A stretch of DNA of 64,000 nucleotides, taken from the NCBI RefSeq assembly GCF_000337695.1, contig NZ_AOIA01000158.1, positions 22,674-86,673 on the forward strand. Direction: 5' to 3'. Below the pieces are notes generated by a model that worked only from the letters and a program-made list of their open reading frames with translations, was not told the origin of the DNA and searched no databases. Positions 17,850-25,951 of the stretch are shown one piece after another (the first letter of the stretch is position 1; each line of letters opens with the position of its first letter). The stretch comes from Natronococcus jeotgali DSM 18795 (GTDB lineage: Archaea; Halobacteriota; Halobacteria; Halobacteriales; Natrialbaceae). The position numbers and the translations under genes are program-made.

Positions 17850-17860
17850 ATTTATAAGGA
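17850..17860 (-). promoter_or_regulatory. Probable TATA box upstream of the molybdoenzyme operon
   Basis: On the minus strand the sequence is ccttataaatc. It is the best TATA match in the 17758-17976 gap between the Mrp gene and the operon, and it predicts a transcript start near 17828. Confidence 0.45.
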
Positions 17861-17976
17861 GATGAGACACCGATCGAAACCGGTCGAAAAACGACTCCGA
17901 ACGGTCGACGGTCCGCCGACGGGGGTCGACGACGGGAGGTCCGGCTGGGGGCGCCGACGGGGGTCGACGACGGCGA

Positions 17977-19269
17977 TCAGGCCGGGGACGCCGAGCGCGC
18001 GAGGGACTCGGTCTCGAGCTCGAGGAGCCAGCCTTCCTGTCCGAGGTCCGTAACGTCCGAGCGCTCGAGGCGGTTCCCGTCGGCGGTCAGCGCCGATTCG
18101 GTCGAGTCGATCAGCTCCTCGGGATCGTGCCGGCACAGCAGGGAGACGTCGCCGTCGGCGGCCGCCAGCTCCGTGACCGCCTGTCGTCTGCAGGTCGCGG
18201 GCGGGAGTCCCCGCAGATCGATCGCGGCCTCGGGCGCGCGACTCCCGCCGCGGCCGGCGACGAACGAGGCGACGGTCTCGCCGAGGTCCGCGATCGCCCG
18301 CTCGCCGGGGGAGCCGTCCTCGGCGAACGAACACGCCGTCGGCGTCCGGAGCGCGGGGTCGAAGGGGACGGGATCGATCGACGCGGCCGCGTCCTCGTTG
18401 ATCGCGTCCTCGAGCTCGCGCCCGTCGCCGTCGTAGGGCGACGGCTCCGTTCCCGTCCCGGTCATGTTCGGGACGACGCCGATCGTCTCGACGTCGTTGG
18501 CGGTAAACAGCGCGCCGGTTCGCTCGGTCGCCCGAACGCCGGCGTCGGTCGGCGTGCTGACGAGCAAGGCGCCGTCGAGGGGCGCCTGCTGGACGATCGT
18601 GTAGACGGCGTCGCCGATCCCCGGCGGGAGGTCGACCAGGAGGACGTCCCTGTCGTCCCAGGTCGCGTCCCCGAGGAGGTCCTTGAGAACGTCGTGGACC
18701 ATCGCGCCGCGCCAGGCGACGGGGCCGTCCTCGGCGATCAGATCGAGGCTGACGACCTCGATCCCGTCGGCGTCGACCGGCTGCGGTCGCCCCGAGGGCG
18801 TGTTCCGGACCGGGCCCTCCGCGTTCAGCAGGTCGGGAACGTCGGGTGCGTAGACGTTGGCGTCGAAGACCGCCACCTCGAGTCCGGACGCGTCGAGCGC
18901 CCGCGCGAGCGCGGCGGTGATCGTCGTCTTGCCGACCCCGCCTTTCGCGCTCCCGATCGCGATCAGGGAGTCGACTCCCGTCACGGGAAGGCCGCTCTCG
19001 GGGGCCTCGGCGTCGGCCGCCTCGATCCGGACGTGATCGATCCCCTCGGTAGCGAGGCCCGCTCCGCGGAGCTGATCCGAGAGCCGCTCGCTCAGCCGTC
19101 GATCGAGGCGATCGAAAACGACCGTGAACGTGACGACCCCGTCCTCGACGGAGACGTCCTCGAGCAACTGTTCGCCGACCGGGTCGCCGTCGGCTACCCG
19201 TACCTCCCGGGTTCTGTCGACGACTGCGCGTTTGATCTCGTCGTCCGACCGCGGTGTCTCGTCCGTCAT
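17977..19269 (-). CDS. Mrp/NBP35-type Fe-S carrier ATPase with C-terminal DUF2249-like domain
   Basis: The 430-residue protein has three parts. Residues 1 to about 85 resemble the MIP18/DUF59 helper domain. The middle is a deviant Walker ATPase: IAIGSAKGGVGKTTITAAL, with LLVDLPPGIGDAVY further on. The last 90 residues (AIDLRGLPPATCRRQAVTEL, then LLCRHDPEELI) resemble DUF2249, a TusA-like fold. Mrp proteins load iron-sulfur clusters. Its place just upstream of a multi-cluster enzyme suggests a role in maturing it. The ATG at 19269 is chosen over a longer frame because it gives MTDETPRSDDEIKRAV. Confidence 0.87.
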   Translation of the reverse strand: MTDETPRSDDEIKRAVVDRTREVRVADGDPVGEQLLEDVSVEDGVVTFTVVFDRLDRRLSERLSDQLRGAGLATEGIDHVRIEAADAEAPESGLPVTGVDSLIAIGSAKGGVGKTTITAALARALDASGLEVAVFDANVYAPDVPDLLNAEGPVRNTPSGRPQPVDADGIEVVSLDLIAEDGPVAWRGAMVHDVLKDLLGDATWDDRDVLLVDLPPGIGDAVYTIVQQAPLDGALLVSTPTDAGVRATERTGALFTANDVETIGVVPNMTGTGTEPSPYDGDGRELEDAINEDAAASIDPVPFDPALRTPTACSFAEDGSPGERAIADLGETVASFVAGRGGSRAPEAAIDLRGLPPATCRRQAVTELAAADGDVSLLCRHDPEELIDSTESALTADGNRLERSDVTDLGQEGWLLELETESLARSASPA

Positions 19270-19390
19270 GAGCGTGTGTTCGGTGCGGACGGTATTTCCC
19301 CCGGCGTCTCTTCCCACGGGCTGGGAAGACGACGGCGGACGGGTTCGGTCCCGTCGTCCGGACGGCAGTAGACGTACCGTCGCGGCCCCC

Positions 19391-19413
19391 GGTCCCCTCG
19401 TTCAGAGTGTAAC
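19391..19413 (-). repeat. ORB-like element 1
   Basis: On the minus strand it reads gttacactctgaacgagggg. It shares CACTCTGAACGAGGGG with the copies at 20091 and 21703. The G-run at its end resembles the G-string of archaeal origin recognition boxes. Confidence 0.65.
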
Positions 19414-19445
19414 GGCTCGAGCGGGAAACCGGGAGGGTACGACGG

Positions 19446-19463
19446 TTCACTCTGAATCGGGTG
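19446..19463 (+). repeat. ORB-like element 2
   Basis: ttcactctgaatcgggtg is the TTCACTCTGAA core followed by a variant G-rich tail. It faces element 3, forming an inverted pair. Confidence 0.6.
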
Positions 19464-19470
19464 TGTACCC

Positions 19471-19496
19471 TCCCCCACCCCCGATTCAGAGTGAAA
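19471..19496 (-). repeat. ORB-like element 3
   Basis: On the minus strand it reads tttcactctgaatcgggggt with a longer G-rich tail. It is the inverted partner of element 2. Confidence 0.62.
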
Positions 19497-19659
19497 GCGG
19501 CTTCGAAGGTGTCCCCCTCCCCGGGGGGCGACGATACGGGTCGTGTCCGCTCGAGGGACGGCTTCTCGGCCGGAACGGCCACGCTCGAGCCGTCTCGAGG
19601 CGGCTCTGGTCGATCGACCGATCGAACCAGGAGGATCGAAGATACACCACTCCCTCAAA

Positions 19660-19945
19660 TTCGTTCAGGATAGGTAACATCTAGATGGGTAGATATCTAG
19701 ATAGATATAGTTCCTAACTAGATCCACACTAGACGTTACTCGAGCAGCTGCAATAATAACCTCTACCAAAAAATATAATACTAACTAGCAGGCTTCGTCT
19801 GGAGCGAGTAGTGATAGTAGTATATACAGTATTAGGAGATAGAAGTACTAGGAGATAGAGAGTACTAACTAGGATATCTAACTAGATATAACATCTATTC
19901 AGATAGATAGAGGTAGCCCAACAGAGAGGAGTGGTACTGCTAGGT
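19660..19945. other. AT-rich, CTAG-dense block (putative DNA unwinding element)
   Basis: This block is strikingly AT-rich for the window and is made of short related words such as agatag, actaga and agtact. CTAG occurs nine times (19681, 19697, 19718, 19729, 19785, 19848, 19869, 19882, 19940) although it is rare elsewhere in the window. It lies between oppositely oriented ORB-like elements. Confidence 0.7.
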
Positions 19946-19975
19946 CTTCTCGTGACAATTGCTGTCTCGTCCCTT

Positions 19976-20068
19976 CGTTCGCCGACCTGCTCCACTCCAC
20001 CCTCTTCGTTCACCGACTCACTTCACTCCGCCCTCTTTGTTCGCCGACCCCTCCACTCCGCTCCACCC
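19976..20068 (+). repeat. Three imperfect 31-bp tandem repeats
   Basis: Units are at 19976-20006, 20007-20037 and 20038-20068. Each begins (c/t)gttc(g/a)ccgac and ends in a C-rich ccctctt-type tail. They sit between the AT-rich block and ORB-like element 4, an iteron-like position. Confidence 0.7.
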
Positions 20069-20090
20069 CCACCCCCACTCTCTCGAGCCG

Positions 20091-20120
20091 TTTCACTCTG
20101 AACGAGGGGTGGGGGTGGGG
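20091..20120 (+). repeat. ORB-like element 4
   Basis: It reads tttcactctgaacgaggggt and then gggggtgggg. The first 20 bases are identical to the copy at 21703-21722. Confidence 0.72.
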
Positions 20121-20153
20121 TGAGGAAGGCCGACTCGGGATGCGGGAAAACGC

Positions 20154-20189
20154 GAACGAGTCCGGGTGCAGGAACGAGTCCGGGTGCAG
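20154..20189 (+). repeat. Two exact 18-bp tandem repeats
   Basis: gaacgagtccgggtgcag is repeated directly at 20154-20171 and 20172-20189, between ORB-like element 4 and the orc1/cdc6 gene. Confidence 0.8.
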
Positions 20190-20323
20190 TTCAGTCTGCA
20201 CGCGGCCTCCGCACCTCTCTTATCGACTCTCCGGAAATACGCCGGTTCAACGCCGCTCGAGGCTCGTTATCAGTCTGATCCACCTTCCATAGTTTTATTA
20301 GACGACTCTCCAAGGACAGCAAC

Positions 20324-21607
20324 ATGACCGAACAGGCCGGTGGAGACCCCCTCTTCCAGTCGCAGGATCCGATCTTCGATCGGAAGGAACTCCTGCACGT
20401 CGGCCACGTTCCCGACGAGGACCGGATCGTCGGTCGCGACGACGAGATCCAGTCGGTCGCCTCCGAAATCGGGGCGATCACCCGGGGCGACCCGCCGAAC
20501 AACGTGATGATCTACGGCAAAACGGGGACCGGGAAGAGTCTCATCTCCCGCCACGTCGCGACGCGGGCCCGGGACGCCGCCGAGGAAAACGAGATCGACT
20601 GCGGCGTCCTCTACGTCGACTGCTCGGAGGCCAACACCGAGACGCGAGCGACTCGCCAGCTGGCGCTCAGCCTCGCCGACCAGACCAGCTACGACGATCA
20701 CATCCCCGTCCGCGGGGTCGGAACCATGGAGTACTACCAGCACATCTGGTCGGTGCTCGAGCGGTTTTTCGACTCGGTGATCGTGATCCTCGACGAGATC
20801 GACAAGCTCGACAACAGCAACATCCTGATGCAGCTCTCGCGGGCCCGCGAGGCCCGCAAGACCGACGCCTACATCGGCGTCATCGGCATTTCGAACAAGG
20901 TCCAGTACCGCGAGACCTTAGACGAGCGCATCGACAGCAGCTTCGGCCACCGCGAGCTGTTCTTTCACCCCTACGACGCGGCCCAGCTCCGGGAGATCAT
21001 GCGGAACCGGCAGGACGCCTTCCAGCCCGACGTGCTCGAGGACGGAACGATCGAGCTCTGTGCGGCGCTGGCGGCGAAGAAACACGGCGACGCGCGCAAG
21101 GCGATCGAGATCCTCAAGGAAGCCGGCGAGCTCGCCCGGCGGACCGCCTCGGAGGCAGTCTCCGAGCGACACATCAAGCAGGCCCAGGAGGTTGCCGAGA
21201 TCAACCGGATCGAGGAACTCACCAGCGGAGCGACCGCTCACGCGAAACTGGCGCTGTACGCGCTGGCGAGCTGTATCGTTACGGGCGATCGCGAGACATA
21301 CAAGACCCGCGAGATCTACGAGCGCTACGCCGACATCTGCGAACTGGTCGCGACCGATCCGATCACCGAGAACGGGCTCTACCGTCAGCTCAAGGAGCAG
21401 GCGTTCCTGGGCGTCATCGAATCCGAGAAGACCGGCGGCGGCCGCTCCCAGGGGAGTTACCTCCTCCACCGGCTCGTGACCGATCCGAAACACATCGTCA
21501 AGGCCGTCCGCCGGGACGACTCCCTCGGGGAGCTGCCGCCCTACGACACGCTCGCCGACAGCGGAGAGTCGGCTCGCGGTCGGGTCGACCTCTCGACGTT
21601 CTCCTGA
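20324..21607 (+). CDS. cdc6: Orc1/Cdc6 replication initiator
   Basis: The 427-residue AAA+ initiator binds origin recognition boxes and loads the MCM helicase. Walker A is GKTGTGKS (residues 65-72), Walker B is VIVILDEID (about 152-160), and sensor 1 is GVIGISNK. The last 110 residues form the winged-helix DNA-binding domain. Haloarchaea carry several orc genes, each usually paired with its own origin; this one differs somewhat from the oriC1-type Orc as I remember it. A TATA-like gttttatta lies about 30 bp before the ATG. Confidence 0.95.
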   Translation: MTEQAGGDPLFQSQDPIFDRKELLHVGHVPDEDRIVGRDDEIQSVASEIGAITRGDPPNNVMIYGKTGTGKSLISRHVATRARDAAEENEIDCGVLYVDCSEANTETRATRQLALSLADQTSYDDHIPVRGVGTMEYYQHIWSVLERFFDSVIVILDEIDKLDNSNILMQLSRAREARKTDAYIGVIGISNKVQYRETLDERIDSSFGHRELFFHPYDAAQLREIMRNRQDAFQPDVLEDGTIELCAALAAKKHGDARKAIEILKEAGELARRTASEAVSERHIKQAQEVAEINRIEELTSGATAHAKLALYALASCIVTGDRETYKTREIYERYADICELVATDPITENGLYRQLKEQAFLGVIESEKTGGGRSQGSYLLHRLVTDPKHIVKAVRRDDSLGELPPYDTLADSGESARGRVDLSTFS

Positions 21608-21615
21608 TATCTTCT

Positions 21616-21631
21616 CACGACTTCAGTCGTG
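21616..21631 (+). terminator. Hairpin just after orc1/cdc6
   Basis: cacgacttcagtcgtg is a perfect inverted repeat 9 bp after the orc stop. It could end orc transcription. Its sequence also resembles the end hairpins I remember from IS200/IS605-type elements in haloarchaea, but no tnpA or tnpB is near. Confidence 0.4.
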
Positions 21632-21702
21632 GGCGTTCTCCTCGAACCACTCTCCCCCCTCGCTCGAGGAGGGGCGGGGGAGGGGGACGTCGTTCGCGAC
21701 CG

Positions 21703-21722
21703 TTTCACTCTGAACGAGGGGT
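21703..21722 (+). repeat. ORB-like element 5 (downstream of orc1/cdc6)
   Basis: tttcactctgaacgaggggt is identical over 20 bases to element 4. It lies on the far side of the orc gene, preceded by a G-rich tract (21668-21686). The rest of 21608-21889 holds no gene. Confidence 0.72.
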
Positions 21723-21889
21723 GTGGGTCCGGGACACGCCCGGCGGCGAGTCGGTCGGGGATTTCCGCCGTTCGTCGGCGGTTCGTCGCCGCTTTCGGTC
21801 CAACGGCGTCGATTTCGGTCCGACGCTGCCTTGCGACTCGACGACCGCGGCCGACTGTCCCCACACGGCTATTGCGGCCGACCGCCTCG

Positions 21890-23164
21890 CTACGGCCACA
21901 GACCGCGGGCGTCGTGAGCCTCCGAAATCCGCGAGAGCGCGACCAGATAAGTGGCGTCTCGCCAGGTCACGTCGCGGGCGTCGTACTCTCCGCGGACGGA
22001 CTCCCAGGCCCGGAGCATCTCGGTCTCGAGTTCCTCGTGGACTCGCTCTAAGCTCCAGGCGCGGCGGTTGATGTCCTGAAGCCACTCGAAGTACGAGACG
22101 GTGACGCCGCCGGCGTTGGCGAGGATGTCGGGGATCACGGCGACGCCCTGATCCTCGAAGACCTGGTCGGCGGCCGAGGTCGTCGGGCCGTTCGCGCCCT
22201 CGACGATCATGTCCGCCTGGACGTTCCTGGCGTTCTCGGCGGTCAACACGTTGCCGACCGCGGCCGGGATCAGCACGTCGACGTCGAGCTCGAGCAGCTC
22301 CGCGTTCGTGAGTTTCTCGGGGGCGTCGTAGGTCGAAACCATCCCCGGCGTCTCGTCGTGGTCCTCGACGTCGTTCGTGTCGAACCCGTCGGGGTCGTAG
22401 ATCGCGCCGTCGACGTCCGAGACCGCGACGATCGTCGCGCCGCGCTCGTCGAGGTAGCGGGCCGCGTTGGCGCCGACGCTCCCGAATCCCTGGACCGCGA
22501 CCGTCGTGTCCTCGATCTCCCGGTCGTAGTAGTCGAGTGCCTCCCGCGTGACGATCCCGACGCTGCGTCCGGGGGCTTTCTCGCGTCCCTTCGAACCGCC
22601 GATGACGGGCGGTTTCCCGGTGACGACGCCCGGCGTCGTTTCGCCGACCTGCATCGAGTAGGAGTCCATGAACCACGCCATCGTCTGGGGATCGGTCCCC
22701 ATGTCGGGGGCGGGGATGTCCTTCATCGGTCCGATGACGGGTCGGAGCTCCTCGGCGAACCGACGGGTGAGCCGCTCCTTCTCGTCCCGGCTCAGCTCCT
22801 TGGGATCGACGATGACGCCGCCTTTCGCGCCGCCGAAGGGGAGATCCATCACGGCGCACTTCCAGGTCATCCACATCGAGAGCCCGACGCACTCGTCCTC
22901 GGTGACGCCGGGGTGGTAGCGCAGCCCGCCCTTGTACGGGCCGCGAACGCTGTCGTGGTGAGCCCGGTAGCCCGTGAACATCTCGGTGGTGCCGTCGTCG
23001 CGCTCGAGCGGAACCGTCACCCGGTAGACGTCGGTCGGGTAACGGAGTCGCTCGACGACGCCGTCGTCGACGTCGAGGTGGGCGGCCGCGCGCTCGAGCT
23101 GACGGCGGGCGGTTTCGACGGCGCTCTCCGGTTCGGGTTCAGTTGTGGGTTCGGCTGTGGTCAT
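21890..23164 (-). CDS. gdh: Glutamate dehydrogenase (Glu/Leu/Phe/Val dehydrogenase family), paralogue 1
   Basis: The enzyme interconverts glutamate and 2-oxoglutarate plus ammonia. From the ATG at 23164 it has 424 residues. The catalytic lysine region reads [13 protein letters not shown] and [11 protein letters not shown]. The Rossmann motif is [18 protein letters not shown]-terminal [14 protein letters not shown] is family-typical. The open frame extends 52 codons upstream without conserved sequence. A second, diverged copy lies at 58423-59679. Confidence 0.95.
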   Translation of the reverse strand: MTTAEPTTEPEPESAVETARRQLERAAAHLDVDDGVVERLRYPTDVYRVTVPLERDDGTTEMFTGYRAHHDSVRGPYKGGLRYHPGVTEDECVGLSMWMTWKCAVMDLPFGGAKGGVIVDPKELSRDEKERLTRRFAEELRPVIGPMKDIPAPDMGTDPQTMAWFMDSYSMQVGETTPGVVTGKPPVIGGSKGREKAPGRSVGIVTREALDYYDREIEDTTVAVQGFGSVGANAARYLDERGATIVAVSDVDGAIYDPDGFDTNDVEDHDETPGMVSTYDAPEKLTNAELLELDVDVLIPAAVGNVLTAENARNVQADMIVEGANGPTTSAADQVFEDQGVAVIPDILANAGGVTVSYFEWLQDINRRAWSLERVHEELETEMLRAWESVRGEYDARDVTWRDATYLVALSRISEAHDARGLWP

Positions 23165-23484
23165 TGTGGGGGCGCTGCACCGGCCGACGCGGCCGACGTC
23201 GCCGTCGCCGATTCGGTCCGGCGCAGGTCTAGGTCCGATCGCTCGTCGCGTCGCACAATAGTCCTTGTTACTTCGGCCGGATTCGAACAATACTTGCGAC
23301 CCGCACGCGCGGCCCCGCATCGCTCGACCGTCCGCGTCGAGTCGCCCTCGAAACAGCGGGGCGGCGGGACGTCGGGAGATCTCGAGATCCGGAGACGCGT
23401 CGCGGCTGCGACGCGGCGCCTCGGGATCCGGAGACGCCCCGAAATCTCGACGCGTTTTTGTGCGCTCTCGTGGAGGTCGAACGC

Positions 23485-23943
23485 GTGACGGGACTGTACT
23501 ACGAGGAGTTCGAGGTCGGCGAGACGATCGAGCACGAGCGCCGACGGACGATCTCCGAGAGCGACAACCAGCGCTTTTGCGATATGACGATGAACCAACA
23601 GCCCCTGCACCTCGACGCCGAGTTCGCGGCCGAGACGCAGTTCGGCGATCGGCTGGTCAACGGCCTCTACACGATGTCGCTGGCGGTCGGGATCTCGATC
23701 CCGGAGACGACCGACGGAACGATCGTCGCGAACCTCTCCTACGACGACGTCGAACACCCCCAACCGGTGTTCCACGGCGACACGATCCGGGTGCAGTCGA
23801 CGGTGACCGACAAGCGCGAGACCAGCGACGGCGACCGCGGGGTCGTCACCATGCGCGTCGAGGCGTTCAACCAGGACGACGACCTCGTCTGCGAGTTCGA
23901 CCGCACCGTCCTCTCGCTGAAACGCGACGCGGAGGCGGAGTGA
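23485..23943 (+). CDS. MaoC-like (hot-dog fold) hydratase
   Basis: About 152 residues. The MaoC hydratase region reads [20 protein letters not shown] and then [20 protein letters not shown], with [13 protein letters not shown] later. Such proteins hydrate enoyl-CoA-type substrates. The protein is far shorter than mesaconyl-CoA hydratase, so I do not assign it to the methylaspartate cycle. There is no ATG; GTG at 23485 ([13 protein letters not shown]) fits best, with GTG 23470 and TTG 23458 as alternatives. Confidence 0.85.
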   Translation: MTGLYYEEFEVGETIEHERRRTISESDNQRFCDMTMNQQPLHLDAEFAAETQFGDRLVNGLYTMSLAVGISIPETTDGTIVANLSYDDVEHPQPVFHGDTIRVQSTVTDKRETSDGDRGVVTMRVEAFNQDDDLVCEFDRTVLSLKRDAEAE

Positions 23944-23945
23944 GG

Positions 23946-24719
23946 ATGTCGGCCTCCGGTGGCGCGGCCCCCGAGCGCGACCTCGAGTGGCTCTCGCTGG
24001 AGGACGACGAGGAGATCCGCTGGGTCGGCGGTCCCGACCGCCGCACGCTGGTTCCGACGCTGGCGATCGGGATCCCCCTCTCGCTCGTGCTGATCGGGAT
24101 CCCGATCATCGTCGGCGAGTACCTCCGCGTTCGCAACACGGTCTACGTGATCACCGACGCCGCCGTCTACCGAAAGACGGGGGTGCTCTCGCGGGACGTC
24201 AAGCGAATCGACCACGAGAAGGTTCAGGACATCTCTTACAGCCAGTCGGCGCTGGGCTCCGCGTTCGGCTACGGCACCGTCGAACTCACGACCGCGGGCG
24301 GCGCCGGCGTCGAGATGGCGTTCCGATCGGTCGCCGACCCCCGGACGGTCCAGCAGCGCATCAGCGAACGGGTCGCGAGCCACCGCGAGCCGGAGCCGGG
24401 CGAGAGCGACGTCCTCGAGGATATCCTCGCCGAGCTGCGGGCGATCCGCGCGATCCTCGAGGACTCGAGCGGGCGCGGCGACGCTCCGACGGTCGCGGGC
24501 GAGCGGTTGTCCGATTCGACTTCGAAGCCCGTGCGCGAATCGGACCCCGAACCGGAACGGCGGTCCCCCGTTCGCAGGGAACGGCCGCCCGACGATTCCG
24601 CGGCACCGACTGCGGAGAGCGAGTCCGAGACGAACCCGCTCGAGGACGGCCCGAGCGAGGATCCGACCGAGGGACAGTCCGACGACCGCTCGTCCGACGG
24701 CGACCGTTCGCGGCGATGA
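23946..24719 (+). CDS. Membrane protein with bacterial PH-like domain (DUF304 type), first of a pair
   Basis: The 257-residue protein has an N-terminal LSLEDDEEIRWVGGPDR, two hydrophobic segments (about 33-55), then the PH-like domain YVITDAAVYRKTGVLSRDVK with VQDISYSQSALGSAFGYGTV. The last 90 residues are disordered and strongly acidic, rich in Ser, Pro, Asp and Glu. The role is unknown; related YdbS/YdbT proteins act as pairs. Its stop overlaps the next start by 4 bp. Confidence 0.85.
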   Translation: MSASGGAAPERDLEWLSLEDDEEIRWVGGPDRRTLVPTLAIGIPLSLVLIGIPIIVGEYLRVRNTVYVITDAAVYRKTGVLSRDVKRIDHEKVQDISYSQSALGSAFGYGTVELTTAGGAGVEMAFRSVADPRTVQQRISERVASHREPEPGESDVLEDILAELRAIRAILEDSSGRGDAPTVAGERLSDSTSKPVRESDPEPERRSPVRRERPPDDSAAPTAESESETNPLEDGPSEDPTEGQSDDRSSDGDRSRR

Positions 24720-25369
24720 CGACCGACCGCGTTCGATCGGACACCGAACCCGCTGCCGACCGCGATCCCGACGCGAAGGCCGATCCCGAAGCGTCGACGA
24801 CTCGGGCGCGAGTCGATCCCTGGCTGGCGCTCGAGGACGGCGAGCGGGTCCGGTGGTGCGGTCGCCCGCGGGTCCAGACCGTGTACCCGCGGCTCGCGAT
24901 CGCTGCCCTCGGCATGGCCGCGGTCGCCGCCGGAATCGCCCTCGAGCTGATCCCGCTTGTGACGCTACTCTCCCTTCCGGCGTTCGCGGCGCTGCCGCTG
25001 TGGCGCTACGTCGGGATCGCCAGGACGACCTACGCGATCACCGACCGTCGGGTGGCGGTCAGGCGGGGCGTCCTCGGCGTCTCGGTGCGCGCGGTCGCCC
25101 TCGAGCGCGTCCAGAACACGACCGTTACACAGGGGGCGATCGACAGGGCGATCGGCGCCGGAACGGTCGCGATCGAGACCGCCAGCGGATCGACGATCGC
25201 GTTCCGTTCGATCGACGATCCCCTCGCGGTTCGGACCGAACTCGAGCGCGCCGCGGCCGGCGTCGCGTCCCGGAAGGGTTCCGGATCGAGAGCGCGGTGG
25301 GCGGCGATCCGGGACGCGGTTCGAGGCTGGCGAACGGCCCTCGAAGAGACGGACGAACGGCGTCAGTAA
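24716..25369 (+). CDS. Membrane protein with PH-like domain (DUF304 type), second of the pair
   Basis: This 217-residue protein repeats the plan of its upstream partner: DPWLALEDGERVRWCGRPR, two membrane segments near residues 55-95, then YAITDRRVAVRRGVLGVSV and VQNTTVTQGAIDRAIGAGTV. It lacks the long acidic tail. The ATGA overlap indicates the two are made together and probably form a complex. Confidence 0.85.
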   Translation: MTTDRVRSDTEPAADRDPDAKADPEASTTRARVDPWLALEDGERVRWCGRPRVQTVYPRLAIAALGMAAVAAGIALELIPLVTLLSLPAFAALPLWRYVGIARTTYAITDRRVAVRRGVLGVSVRAVALERVQNTTVTQGAIDRAIGAGTVAIETASGSTIAFRSIDDPLAVRTELERAAAGVASRKGSGSRARWAAIRDAVRGWRTALEETDERRQ

Positions 25370-25407
25370 CGGAGACGCGACCCCGTCGCGATCCGCGAGA
25401 ACGGAGC

Positions 25408-25758
25408 TCAGACGATCCGCGAGATCGTATAGAGGTTGATCCCGACCGCGACTGCCCAGGGGAGCGCGAGCCCGGCGGGGACGATGGCGCGGTACGCGCT
25501 CGGGAGGAGGGGACGACAGGCGAGGCCGACGCCGACGGCGGCCCCCTTCAGTCCGAGCATTCCGATCAATCCGTGGCTGTAGATCACGCTCCTGGCGAGC
25601 GGGTTCGACTCGGCCAGTCCGATCCGGAGTCCGACGAACGTCGTGACGACGTCGCCGACCAGCGAGAGGACGACGAGCACCCACAGCGCCCGCTCGAGCG
25701 CCCGCGACGTCGTCTCCTCGGGCAGCCACCCGTCGGCCCGCCCCTCGTCGAAACCCAT
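25408..25758 (-). CDS. Small membrane protein (DUF5658-like)
   Basis: The 116-residue protein has three or four hydrophobic helices. The segment LSLVGDVVTTFVGLRIGLAE followed by SNPLAR is typical of haloarchaeal DUF5658 proteins. The function is unknown. It is convergent with the PH-domain pair. Confidence 0.75.
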   Translation of the reverse strand: MGFDEGRADGWLPEETTSRALERALWVLVVLSLVGDVVTTFVGLRIGLAESNPLARSVIYSHGLIGMLGLKGAAVGVGLACRPLLPSAYRAIVPAGLALPWAVAVGINLYTISRIV

Positions 25759-25951
25759 GAGGCTCCCGACCGGAGTCGAACCGGTCCCGAACCCGCGGGA
25801 GCGTGCGTTTCGCTCTCGAGCGCGAGCGGTTTTGTTATGGGAGCGATAGCGATCGGATAGGCGGCTGCTAAACGGTTGCCGATCCCGAACGCCGCCGCCC
25901 CTCGAGGGCCTGTCGGCGAGGGACTACGCCGTCGGCGACCGCAGCGGCCGA

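Larger units (their letters stand above)
19270..20323. other. Candidate chromosomal replication origin (non-coding, upstream of orc1/cdc6)
   Basis: About 1.05 kb without a gene. It contains four ORB-like elements (19391-19413, 19446-19463, 19471-19496, 20091-20120), an AT-rich block at 19660-19945 suitable for unwinding, and two tandem-repeat sets (19976-20068, 20154-20189). Haloarchaeal origins are normally found next to an orc1/cdc6 gene and have ORBs on both sides of an AT-rich element, which is the arrangement seen here. Confidence 0.8.

Noticed and set aside
19976..20189. Possible CRISPR array
   Set aside because: The 31-bp and 18-bp units abut each other without spacers and are few and imperfect. 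No cas gene is present. An origin-associated repeat fits better.
23485..23943. Mesaconyl-CoA hydratase of the methylaspartate cycle
   Set aside because: The protein is about half the length of that double hot-dog enzyme, and no glutamate mutase or methylaspartase genes are nearby.
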